Below, in pieces: positions 28,789 to 37,245 of a stretch of DNA of 64,000 bases. Under the pieces are notes generated by a model. The model had not been told where the DNA came from and ran no database searches. It worked only from the letters and a program-made list of their open reading frames with translations. Position numbers and translations under genes: made by a program. This stretch comes from Bordetella hinzii LMG 13501 (GTDB taxonomy: Bacteria; Pseudomonadota; Gammaproteobacteria; Burkholderiales; Burkholderiaceae_B), in assembly GCF_001548475.1 (NCBI RefSeq), contig NZ_LRUJ01000026.1, positions 1 to 64,000 on the forward strand. Direction: 5' to 3'. How positions within the stretch are numbered: the first letter of the stretch is position 1; the number at the start of each line of letters is the position of its first letter.

Positions 28789-29226
28789 GCGGCCTGAGCA
28801 CGGCGAGGCTCCCGCAACCGGCTGCCAAGCTAGTCCGGTTGGCCCCTGCTCGCGGTTATATCGTCTTATTCGATATTTCCTGGCGGCCGACTCGGCTCGT
28901 CCGGCGAAACTGACACAGTACGCGACATCCGACAGCCGCATCAGATAAGACTAAAAGAACAGGGCTGGTCTGAGAACCTAGACTTGCCCTTGGAGCACAC
29001 ACTTAAACCAGTCTGATTTTTATTGGGTTCACCGTGACGTGCATTCTCGCAACATGCGGTATCCAAAAAGCAGAATATGCTCTAACTTGTCGCTGACCCT
29101 ATAGCTTTAGATGCTTATCTTTCAATGTAATCGCCGCCACGCGAAAAAAGCGCCCCTGGCTGACTACAGCTTTTCAAACATAATAACGATCATTACAACT
29201 GAAGATTTGTGAGGTAGCGCACGGCC
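28789..29226. promoter_or_regulatory. AT-rich region upstream of bvgA
   Basis: This 438-base stretch becomes AT-rich from about 28860 and should carry the bvgA promoter. In classical Bordetella the equivalent region is the divergent fhaB-bvgA promoter with BvgA heptad sites (consensus TTTCCTA). Here I find only imperfect heptad-like stretches (TTTCCTG near 28876 and TTTCAAA near 29174) and no divergent gene. No small gene was recognised. Confidence 0.45.
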
Positions 29227-29850
29227 ATGCAAAAGCTACTGATTATTGATGATCATCCCGTCATCCGCTATGCAGTAAAAGGTTTGATGGAGAAGGAAGG
29301 TTTCGAGGTTGTGGGCGAAACCGACAATGGTCTGGACGGCATCACCATGGCGCGGGAATTGCTGCCCAATCTGGTCATCCTGGATATCGGGATTCCCAAG
29401 CTGGACGGCCTGGAAGTGCTGACGCGCCTGCAAGCCCTCGGATTGCCCATGCATGTGCTTATCCTCACCGGCCAGCAACCGGCGCTTTTTGCCCGCCGTT
29501 GCCTGAACGCCGGCGCCGCCGGCTTTGTCTCCAAGCATGGCAACCTACAAGAGGTCGTGGATGCCGCCAAGGCGGTGGTCGCCGGGTACACCTATTTTCC
29601 GAAAACCACGCTCACCGATATACGCGGCGTCGAGAATCAAGACGACGCCATGATGATTTCTTCGTTGTCCAACCGCGAGCTGGCGGTGCTCCAGTTATTG
29701 GCGCAAGGCCTCACCAATAAAGATATCGCCGACAGCATGTTCTTGAGCAATAAGACCATCAGCACCTACAAGACCCGCTTGCTGCAGAAACTGAACGCCA
29801 CCACGCTGGTCGAACTGATCGACATGGCCAAGCGCAACAACCTCGGATAA
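29227..29850 (+). CDS. bvgA: BvgA response regulator, NarL/FixJ family
   Basis: This 207-residue regulator is an evident ortholog of Bordetella BvgA: IIDDHPVIRYAV, MEKEGFEV, GETDNGLDG, Asp53 in LDIGIPKLDGLEV, FARRCLNAGAAGFVSKH, AGYTYFP and the DNA-binding helix-turn-helix SNRELAVLQLLAQGLTNKDIADSMFLSNKT with the end LVELIDMAKRNNLG. It has the same length class as the B. pertussis protein (about 209). When phosphorylated by BvgS it should dimerise and bind promoters. Only four bases separate it from bvgS. The virulence targets known in pathogens are not in this window, so its regulon here may be surface-attachment or metabolic genes. Confidence 0.95.
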   Translation: MQKLLIIDDHPVIRYAVKGLMEKEGFEVVGETDNGLDGITMARELLPNLVILDIGIPKLDGLEVLTRLQALGLPMHVLILTGQQPALFARRCLNAGAAGFVSKHGNLQEVVDAAKAVVAGYTYFPKTTLTDIRGVENQDDAMMISSLSNRELAVLQLLAQGLTNKDIADSMFLSNKTISTYKTRLLQKLNATTLVELIDMAKRNNLG

Positions 29851-29854
29851 CCCT

Positions 29855-32800
29855 ATGCCGCTGCCCCTGGCTTGGCGCCTTTTGCTGGCCAGCCTGGCCG
29901 CCATCCTGTCCTTCCTGGGCACCGCGCCCGCCGCGTGGGCCGCCGCCGCCGGCCGCAGCCTGCCCGCCGGATCGACCGCCGAAGTGCCCAAGCTGTCCGT
30001 CGACCTGAACGCCGACGACTGGCAGTGGCTGGCCCAGCAAAGGGAATTGCGGGTGGGCATATTCAGCCCCGATTACGCGCCCTTTCAGTTCACGCAGAGC
30101 CAGCGTTTCCAAGGCCTCAATGCGGACTACCTCAAGATCATCAGCCACAATCTCGGCCTGATTCCGGCGGTCACGATTTTCCCGGACCGCGACAGCGCGC
30201 TGCGCGCCTTGAGCGACGGATTGGTCGACGTGGTCGATGATGTCGCCGACGGCACGCTCATGGGAGACCGGTTTTCCACCACCCAGCCATATATCAGCCA
30301 CCCGGCCGTGGTCGTAGCCCGGCGCGAACAGGGCGATCTTCCCCCGGATCTCAAGACGCTGCGCGTCGCCGTCAATCCCCGCTCGCAACCCGCCGCGCTG
30401 CATCGGGGCGGGCCCCAGATCCGCTGGACCAGCTATGCCGACCCGCTGCTTGGCCTGAGCGCCGTGGCCTATGGGCAAGCCGATGTCTATCTCGGCGACC
30501 CGCTGGCCGTGGCCTATTACCTGACGGCGGGCATCTTCAGCGACATGCAGGTGCAGCGCCGCGACGATCTCGGCATGCGGGCCAATGTCTATACGCTGTT
30601 GCGCTCCAACAACCGGCTGCGCCACATTCTGGACCAGACCATCGCCAGCATCCCCGATACCTGGCGCCAGAACGCCGTCTACCGCTGGGGGCTGCCCAGC
30701 GGCGCCTTCATTCCGCCGGCGCCCCTGGCGCTGACCGAAAAAGAGCGGCGTTGGATGGAACGCCACCCCGTGGTGCGGGTACGGGCGCTGAACCTCTTTC
30801 CGCCCTTTTCGATGCACAGCCAGGACAGCACCGCGCTTTCGGGGCTGTCCATCGATATGCTGCAGCGCATCGGCCGCCTGACCGGGCTGCGTTTCAGCAT
30901 CAAGGGAGCGGACTCCACCGCCGAGATGAAAGCCGCGCTGCAGAACCACGAGGCAGACATGAGCGCGGGCCTGTTCTGGAGCGAGAGCCGCGAGGACGCG
31001 CTGGATTTCAGCACGCCCTACCTGAGCACCGCCTTTGTGCTGGTCGGCAAACAGGACGGCCCCAAGCAGGCGGCCGGGGCGGACTTCGCGGGCGCGCGCA
31101 TCGCCAGCGTGCCCAGCAGCGCGGCGTCCGATGTATTGCGCCGCTACTATCCCCAGGCCAGGCTGGTGTCGGCGACCAGCCCCAACGACGCCTTGCTCAA
31201 GGTGCTCGACGGCAAGGCGGATTTCGCGGTGCAGACCCAGATCGCGGCCAACTTCTACCTGCGCAATTATTTCCGCGACGAGCTGCGCATCGTCACGGCG
31301 CTGGACACCGTGCCGGCGCGGCTGGCTTTTGCCTTCCCCCGCGACCAGGATGAACTGCAAAGCATCATCAACAAGGCGCTGGCGACGCTGCCGGCCGACG
31401 AGCCCATCTACCTGATGAATCGCTGGCGCGCGGAGTCGCCGCCGACGATCAATACCTGGTATGCCTACCGCCAGGAGATCTATCTGCTCATCGCCGCCGC
31501 GGCGGCCTCGGCAGCCATCTTCCTGGCCTGGATCCTCTATCTGCGCAGGCAGATACGCAAACGCCGCAAGGCCGAGCGCGCCCTGAGCGATCAGCTTGCC
31601 TTCATGCGCGTGCTGCTCGACGGCATCCCCAACCCCGTCTTCGTGCGCGACCGGCAAGGCCGCATGGTCACCTGCAACCGCAGCTATCTCGACACCTTTG
31701 GCATGAGCGCCGACGACGTGGTGGGACGCACCTTGCTCGAATCGCCCATGAGCGCCGAGAATCCCCAAGAGGCCGCCCGCGTCCACCAGCAGTACCTGCT
31801 CGCCATGGAGGAGTCCAGCACGCCCGTCTTTCAGGATATCGAGGTCAAGCTCAGGGGCAAGACCCACTATATCTACCATTGGCTGATGCCCTATTCGGAC
31901 TCGCTGGGCCAAGTCAGCGGCCTGATCGGCGGCTGGACGGACCTGACCGAACGCATGCAGCTGCTGCGCGACCTGCACGAAGCCAAGGAGGAGGCCGACG
32001 CCGCCAATCGCGCCAAGACCACCTTCCTGGCAACCATGAGCCATGAGATCCGCACCCCGATGAACGCCATCATCGGCATGCTGGAACTGGTGCTGCGCCG
32101 TCCGCCCGGCCAGCAGGCCGACCGCGAGGCCCTGCAGGTCGCCTACGACTCGGCACGCTCGCTGCTGGACCTGATCGGCGACATCCTCGACATCTCCAAG
32201 ATCGAAGCCGACAAGCTTGAACTGACGCCCATTCCCACCGACCTGCGCCATCTGCTCGAAGGCGTGGTCAACGTCTTCCAGGGCATGGCGCGCCAGAATG
32301 GCCTGAGCCTGAAACTATCCCTGGCGCCTTCGTCTCCACCGGCCGTCTCGCTGGACGCCGTGCGCCTGAAGCAGGTGGTGTCCAACCTGGTCAGCAATGC
32401 CCTCAAGTTCACCGAAGTGGGCGGCGTCACGGTGTCGCTGAACGTCGCCGTCGACGACGACGGGCAGGCCAGCATCGAAATCGCCGTCGACGACAGCGGC
32501 CCGGGCATCAGCGCGGCGGACCGGCGCAAGCTTTTCGAGCCCTTTACCCAGGTGCACGACGAAGCCCGCGCCAATAAGGATCGCGTGGCCGGCACGGGCC
32601 TGGGGCTGGCCATCAGCCGGCGCATCATCGAGGCCATGGGCGGCAGCTTCGAACTGAGCAGCATCCCGGGCAAGGGCACGCGCATCGACCTGCACCTGCG
32701 CGCCCCGCTGATCAGCGCCGACACGCCACCGCCGTCCTCGATGCAGGCCGTCGAACAGCAGGATCTCCGGACCGCCCGGCTCAAGGTGCTGGTCATCGAT

Positions 32801-33520
32801 GACCATGCCCCCAACCGCATGCTGCTCGGCCAGCAGCTCGCCTATATCGGCCACGATGTGCTGGAAGCGGCCGATGGCGCGCAGGGCGTGGCGCTGTGGC
32901 GCCAGCATGCCCTGGACGCCGTGCTCACCGATTGCAACATGCCTGGCATGAGCGGCTACGACGTGGCGCGCGAAATCCGCCGCATCGAGGCCGAGGAACA
33001 TCGTCCGCGCACCGTCATCTACGCCATCACCGCCTCGGCCCAGGCGGAGGAATTCGCGCGCTGCGAGGCGGCCGGCATGGACGGCTGCCTCTTCAAGCCC
33101 CTGGACATCGACACCCTGAAACAGCGGCTGTTGCCCCTGGCCGTGCGCAAAGCCGAGGACACCCCCATGCCCTTCTCGCCCGCGACCTTCCGGCCCCAGG
33201 GCCTGCTGGACCTGACTCAGGGCGATGCCGTCATGACCCGCCGCATCGCCGAAGAACTGATCAAGGCCAACCGCCAGGACATCGCTGACCTGATGCAGGC
33301 GTCCTCATCGCAAGACCCGGCGGCCGTGGCCGACCTGGCGCACCGCATCGCCGGCGGCGCGCGGGTGGTCGCGGCCGACCAGGCCGTCGCCCAGGCGCAG
33401 GCCCTGGAGGCCGCCGCCCGCGGCGGCCAGGCCGACACAGCGCCGGCCGTCGAAGCCCTCGTCCAGGCGCTGCAGGCCCTGGAAGCCGACTTGCAGGCCT
33501 GGCTGGCCAGCCGTGAGTGA
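29855..33520 (+). CDS. bvgS: BvgS hybrid sensor histidine kinase (phosphorelay)
   Basis: This is a 1221-residue inner-membrane sensor with the complete BvgS layout: signal segment (1-30), two periplasmic Venus-flytrap domains (about 50-290 and 300-535), one membrane helix (about 545-566), PAS (about 588-705, with VTCNRSYLDTFGMS), histidine kinase with His730 (MSHEIRTPMN) and ATP-binding boxes (NLVSNALKF, DSGPGIS, GTGLGLAISRR), receiver with Asp1026 (LTDCNMPGMSG), and HPt with His1163 (LAHRIAGGARVV). Numbering is nearly that of B. pertussis BvgS (1238 residues). All four phosphorelay sites, counting Asp53 in BvgA, are present, so the relay should work. It may also serve the RocR-like protein. 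Confidence 0.95.
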   Translation: MPLPLAWRLLLASLAAILSFLGTAPAAWAAAAGRSLPAGSTAEVPKLSVDLNADDWQWLAQQRELRVGIFSPDYAPFQFTQSQRFQGLNADYLKIISHNLGLIPAVTIFPDRDSALRALSDGLVDVVDDVADGTLMGDRFSTTQPYISHPAVVVARREQGDLPPDLKTLRVAVNPRSQPAALHRGGPQIRWTSYADPLLGLSAVAYGQADVYLGDPLAVAYYLTAGIFSDMQVQRRDDLGMRANVYTLLRSNNRLRHILDQTIASIPDTWRQNAVYRWGLPSGAFIPPAPLALTEKERRWMERHPVVRVRALNLFPPFSMHSQDSTALSGLSIDMLQRIGRLTGLRFSIKGADSTAEMKAALQNHEADMSAGLFWSESREDALDFSTPYLSTAFVLVGKQDGPKQAAGADFAGARIASVPSSAASDVLRRYYPQARLVSATSPNDALLKVLDGKADFAVQTQIAANFYLRNYFRDELRIVTALDTVPARLAFAFPRDQDELQSIINKALATLPADEPIYLMNRWRAESPPTINTWYAYRQEIYLLIAAAAASAAIFLAWILYLRRQIRKRRKAERALSDQLAFMRVLLDGIPNPVFVRDRQGRMVTCNRSYLDTFGMSADDVVGRTLLESPMSAENPQEAARVHQQYLLAMEESSTPVFQDIEVKLRGKTHYIYHWLMPYSDSLGQVSGLIGGWTDLTERMQLLRDLHEAKEEADAANRAKTTFLATMSHEIRTPMNAIIGMLELVLRRPPGQQADREALQVAYDSARSLLDLIGDILDISKIEADKLELTPIPTDLRHLLEGVVNVFQGMARQNGLSLKLSLAPSSPPAVSLDAVRLKQVVSNLVSNALKFTEVGGVTVSLNVAVDDDGQASIEIAVDDSGPGISAADRRKLFEPFTQVHDEARANKDRVAGTGLGLAISRRIIEAMGGSFELSSIPGKGTRIDLHLRAPLISADTPPPSSMQAVEQQDLRTARLKVLVIDDHAPNRMLLGQQLAYIGHDVLEAADGAQGVALWRQHALDAVLTDCNMPGMSGYDVAREIRRIEAEEHRPRTVIYAITASAQAEEFARCEAAGMDGCLFKPLDIDTLKQRLLPLAVRKAEDTPMPFSPATFRPQGLLDLTQGDAVMTRRIAEELIKANRQDIADLMQASSSQDPAAVADLAHRIAGGARVVAADQAVAQAQALEAAARGGQADTAPAVEALVQALQALEADLQAWLASRE

Positions 33521-33674
33521 GACGCCCCATGCCCGGCCGCCCGCGCCTTGCCCGTGTCCGGCGCGGGTCCCGCCGCCCCGGGATGGGCGGCTTGACTTGA
33601 CAGTCTCTCGGGTCGCGGGGGAATCTCATGCTTTCGGCCCCCACGGGCCGCCGCGGCAGGAGACTTCCTACCCC

Positions 33675-35372
33675 ATGTTGCAACCGCCTTCCGGACAAAA
33701 CGACCTGCCCCCGGGCACAACGCCCGGCCCGGCCCCCTCAACGGCAGGCGTGCTCGCCCCCTTGCGGCGGCAGGCTTTCCGCAGCATATGGATCGCCAAT
33801 CTGTTCGCCAACCTGGGCGTCTGGGCCCAATCCGTGGCCGCGGCCTGGATCGTGACCACCCAGCAAAGCAGCCCCGTGGTCGTGGCCATGATCCAGGTGG
33901 CCGCCGCGGTGCCCCTGGTGCTGCTGTCCATCCTGACGGGCGTGCTCGCGGACAACTATGACAGGCGCAAGGTCATGCTGGTGGGCATGAGCCTGGAGCT
34001 CGTCATGGGCCTGGTGATCACGACCCTCGCCTTCATGGGCATGCTGCATCCGTACAGCCTCATCGTCGCCGTCTTTCTCGTGTCGGTCGGCAGCGCCATC
34101 GTCACCCCGGCTTGGCAGGCCGCCGTGGGCGAACAGGTCCCCAAGCCCGAAGTGGGCCGGGCCATCTTGCTGAACTCGGTGAACTACAACGTGGCTCGCG
34201 CCCTGGGCCCCGCCCTGGGCGGCCTGATGCTGGGCGTCTTCGGCGCGCCCTGGGTCTTCCTGTTCAATTGCGCCTGCTATGCCGCCCTGATGTGGGCTAT
34301 CTGGCGCTGGCGCCGCGAGCTGCCTAAGCGTACGCTGCCGCCGGAGCGCATTCTCGAAGGCGTGATCGCCGCCCTGCGCTTCACGGAGTACTCCAGCGTC
34401 ACGCGCCTGGTCATGCTGCGCTCTTTCAGTTTCGGCATCTCGGCCAGCGCCCTGTGGGCGCTGCTGCCGCTGCTGGCCCATGCCCACGCCGCCGGCAGCG
34501 CCTCGCTCTACGGCTATATGCTGGGCGCGCTGGGCCTGGGCGCCATCGGCGGCAGCCTCTGGATCAGCGCGGCCCAGCGCCGCCTGGGCACCGGCCGCCT
34601 GATCAGCGCCGGCGCGTTCCTGATGTCGGTCTGTTTGCTGCTGCTGGGCAGCGTGGACAGCCTGGCGCTGCTGTTTCCTGCGCTGCTGGTGGCCGGCAGC
34701 TGCTGGATCGCGGTGCTGGCGACCTACAACACTTCCATCCAGGTCCTGGTGCCCGACTGGGTCAAGGCGCGTGCCCTGGCCCTCTACCAGATGTCGATGT
34801 TCGGCGGCCTGGCGCTGGGCTCTTTCGCCTGGGGGCATTTCACCGAGACACTGGGGGTCAAGGGCAGCCTCGCCGCGGCCGGCGTCACGCTGGCCTTCAC
34901 GGCGCTGCTGTTTTTCCGGTCCCATCTGCCCAGCCTGAACGAAACCCAGGACCTGGCGGCCTGGCCGCTGGCCTCGCAGTCGCCCAGCAAACAGGATTTC
35001 GACCCCGAGCGCGGCGCCATCATCATCAATGTGCACTACATCATCGAAGAAACCCGTCAACCGGGCTTTCTGAGCAGCCTGCGGCCGCTGCGGCGCATGC
35101 GCATGCGCAATGGCGCCGACCAGTGGCAGATGTTCCGCGACCTGAATGACCTGTCGCGCTGGACCGAGGTTTTTGTCGTGGACAATTGGCTGCAATACTT
35201 GCGCATGATGGACCGCATGACCCTGGCCGACAAAATGGTATTGGAAGCCGTGGAGGCTCACCATCGCGGCCCGCAGCCTCCGCAGGTCAGCCAGGGCGTG
35301 AGCTACCTGGCGATCCGCAGCCGGGCGCAGGCCGATCCCCCCGCCCCGGAGGATGTGGGGGCCGGCGCCTGA
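33675..35372 (+). CDS. MFS transporter (EntS-like, MFS_3) with C-terminal ABM-like domain
   Basis: This is a 565-residue protein. Residues about 25-430 form a 12-helix major-facilitator transporter of the EntS/MFS_3 group (FRSIWIANLFANLGVWAQSVAAAW, GVLADNYDRRKVML, ARALGPALGGLMLG). The last 120 residues are soluble (INVHYIIEETRQ, WTEVFVVDNWLQYLR, VLEAVEAHH) and resemble the small alpha/beta barrel of antibiotic-monooxygenase-type domains found fused to these transporters. It probably exports a small molecule or drug. I chose the ATG at 33675 with AGGAG about 13 bases upstream; the frame extends further but in Pro-rich non-conserved sequence. It follows bvgS by 154 bases. Confidence 0.85.
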   Translation: MLQPPSGQNDLPPGTTPGPAPSTAGVLAPLRRQAFRSIWIANLFANLGVWAQSVAAAWIVTTQQSSPVVVAMIQVAAAVPLVLLSILTGVLADNYDRRKVMLVGMSLELVMGLVITTLAFMGMLHPYSLIVAVFLVSVGSAIVTPAWQAAVGEQVPKPEVGRAILLNSVNYNVARALGPALGGLMLGVFGAPWVFLFNCACYAALMWAIWRWRRELPKRTLPPERILEGVIAALRFTEYSSVTRLVMLRSFSFGISASALWALLPLLAHAHAAGSASLYGYMLGALGLGAIGGSLWISAAQRRLGTGRLISAGAFLMSVCLLLLGSVDSLALLFPALLVAGSCWIAVLATYNTSIQVLVPDWVKARALALYQMSMFGGLALGSFAWGHFTETLGVKGSLAAAGVTLAFTALLFFRSHLPSLNETQDLAAWPLASQSPSKQDFDPERGAIIINVHYIIEETRQPGFLSSLRPLRRMRMRNGADQWQMFRDLNDLSRWTEVFVVDNWLQYLRMMDRMTLADKMVLEAVEAHHRGPQPPQVSQGVSYLAIRSRAQADPPAPEDVGAGA

Positions 35373-35782
35373 GGCTCTAAAAGTCGTAACAAAAATCCGG
35401 CACAGTTGTTATCATTTCGAACATCAGGCATCATCGTTAAATTGGTACCGCAACGGTACCCGGCGCTGGAGAAACCGCGGCGCCCGCGCAGGAAGAACGC
35501 TAGACATTGGGGCCCGCTGCCCGCCTTGACGGCAGCGGTTTGCATAAATCGTTTATGTGAGCACTACCCTATGAAAGTCAACGCGCTTGCCTTGTTCTGC
35601 CTTGCCCCGTGCGGCGCCCCGAGCGCGCCGCCGCTTGCCATCCCTGCTTTCTGTATCCACAACTAAGTCGTTTCTGGCTGGCCCCTGGCGTGTCCCGCGC
35701 GGACGCGGCCGGGATTTTCTGCCGCGGCTGGCGCCGGGCAGCCCCAAACTTGTAGAGCGTGTGTCTTTTCGGAGAATCGAGC
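35373..35782. promoter_or_regulatory. Regulatory region upstream of glutamate decarboxylase
   Basis: This 410-base gap has no convincing gene. A 31-codon frame at 35571-35666 (MKVNALALFCLAPCG...) has no ribosome-binding site and could at best be a leader peptide. It holds TAACAA/TTGTTA half-sites near 35389-35413, a perfect palindrome GGTACCG-CAA-CGGTACC (35444-35460) and a CCGCTGCC/GGCAGCGG hairpin (35515-35539). The gad promoter and acid- or stress-responsive operators should lie here. Confidence 0.45.
35444..35460. promoter_or_regulatory. Perfect inverted repeat GGTACCG-N3-CGGTACC, possible operator
   Basis: This 17-base, fully symmetric seven-base inverted repeat lies in the AT-rich part of the gad upstream region, 323 bases before the gene. 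Size and symmetry fit a dimeric transcription-factor site. The regulator is unknown. Confidence 0.45.
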
Positions 35783-37162
35783 ATGAGTCAATCCCCTGAT
35801 CTCTTGACCCCGTACGACCAGTTCAATTTTGAAGTGCCGGAGGATCATTTTCCCAAGATGGGGATGAGCTCGCGAGCGGCCCAGGCCCTGGTCCTCAGCG
35901 ACGAGTGGACCGACACCAACCCGATGCTGAACATGTCGTCTTTCGTGACCACCTATGCCGAACCCGAAGCGCGGTCGGTGGCGCACCAGAACATGTTCAA
36001 GAACTACATCGATCACGACATGTATCCGCAGCTGTTCGCCATGGAAACGCGCATGGTCAAATGGCTGCACCAGCTCTGGAACGGCCCCAAGGGTGTCGAG
36101 CCCTACGGCACGGCTACCGTGGGTTCGTCGGAGGCGTGCATGCTGGCGGGCCTGGCTCATAAATGGAATTGGCGCCAGCGTCGCCAGAAGGAAGGCAAGG
36201 ACGCCTCGCGCCCCAATATGGTGACGGGCGGCAACGTGCAGATCGTGTGGAAGAAATTCCTGCGCTACTTCGATGTCGAACCGCGCATCGTGCCCCTCAA
36301 GCCCGGCCAGTACACGCTGACCGCCGAAGAGCTGGACAAATACGTCGACGAGAACACCATCGCCGTGGTGGCCATTGCCGGCCAGACGTTCACCGGCGAG
36401 GATGACGACATCCAAGGCATTCATGATTGGCTCGACGCCTACGAGAAGAAGACGGGCATCTCCATCCCGATGCACATCGACGGCGCCTCGGGCGGCTTCG
36501 TCAATCCCTTCCTCTATCCCGACTACAAGTGGGACTTCCGCCTGCCGCGCGTGCAGTCCATCAATGCTTCGGGCCACAAATACGGCCTGACCCCGCCGGG
36601 TCTGGGCTGGGTGGTGTTCCGCGAACGCTCGATCTTCAACGAAGACCTGGTGTTCTACGTGAACTACCTGGGTGGCGAAATGCCGACCGCGACCTTGAAC
36701 TTCAGCCGCAACTCCATGCAGGTCGCGGTGCAGTACTACCAGTTCCTGCGCCTGGGCTTCGAAGGCTACAAGCGCATCATGCAGCGCACGCTGGACAATG
36801 CCGTGGCCCTGCGCAAGCGCCTGGTCGACAGCGGCTACTTCACCATCATGAACGACACCCAGCGCATCCCGGTCGTGGCCGTGACGCTGGACAAGAAGGT
36901 GAAGAAGTTCAGCGAGTTCGATGTCTCGAACAAGGTGCGCGAGAAAGGCTGGGTGCTGTCGGCCTATCAGATGCCGCCCAATGCCGAGTCGGTCAACAGT
37001 CTGCGCGTGGTGGTGCGGCCGCACATCAACCACAATGTGTCGATGAAGCTGGCCGACGACATCATCGCCGCCTGCAAGTGGCTGGAGCAGCATGGCGGCA
37101 CCGCCACGCCGCCGCAGCTGCATGGCCATGCGGACGAGAAGACGACACCGGCAAAGTGCTGA
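35783..37162 (+). CDS. gadB: Glutamate decarboxylase
   Basis: This 459-residue PLP enzyme converts glutamate to GABA with consumption of a proton. Clear GadA/B signatures are PMLNMSSFVTTYAEPEA, YGTATVGSSEACMLAGL, HIDGASGGFVNPF and NASGHKYGL, in which Lys266 is the PLP-binding lysine. Length matches E. coli GadB (466). The C-terminal stretch NHNVSMKLADD keeps the helix before the regulatory tail, whose terminal HT motif is replaced by TTPAKC here. GGAG precedes the ATG at 35783. It forms an operon with the AspT-like exchanger 83 bases downstream, which suggests acid resistance. Confidence 0.95.
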   Translation: MSQSPDLLTPYDQFNFEVPEDHFPKMGMSSRAAQALVLSDEWTDTNPMLNMSSFVTTYAEPEARSVAHQNMFKNYIDHDMYPQLFAMETRMVKWLHQLWNGPKGVEPYGTATVGSSEACMLAGLAHKWNWRQRRQKEGKDASRPNMVTGGNVQIVWKKFLRYFDVEPRIVPLKPGQYTLTAEELDKYVDENTIAVVAIAGQTFTGEDDDIQGIHDWLDAYEKKTGISIPMHIDGASGGFVNPFLYPDYKWDFRLPRVQSINASGHKYGLTPPGLGWVVFRERSIFNEDLVFYVNYLGGEMPTATLNFSRNSMQVAVQYYQFLRLGFEGYKRIMQRTLDNAVALRKRLVDSGYFTIMNDTQRIPVVAVTLDKKVKKFSEFDVSNKVREKGWVLSAYQMPPNAESVNSLRVVVRPHINHNVSMKLADDIIAACKWLEQHGGTATPPQLHGHADEKTTPAKC

Positions 37163-37245
37163 TACCGGCGGTGTTGCTTGCATGATGCGCAACGCGCGCC
37201 CCGGGCGCGCGTTGTCGCTGGCTTGGATGCTACCTGGAGCGCCAT

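Noticed and set aside
28789-29226. High-affinity BvgA heptad repeats or a divergent fhaB promoter
   Set aside because: Only scattered, imperfect TTTC-type heptads are visible and no divergent adhesin gene exists in the window.
29759-32251. Leftward open frame of 830 codons antisense to bvgS
   Set aside because: A shadow of bvgS, with composition typical of reversed GC-rich codons (runs of G, V, Q, H) and no ribosome-binding site.
35571-35666. 31-codon frame with three cysteines upstream of gadB, considered as a regulatory leader peptide
   Set aside because: No ribosome-binding site and no attenuator-like hairpin with a T run after it, so a regulatory leader cannot be supported.
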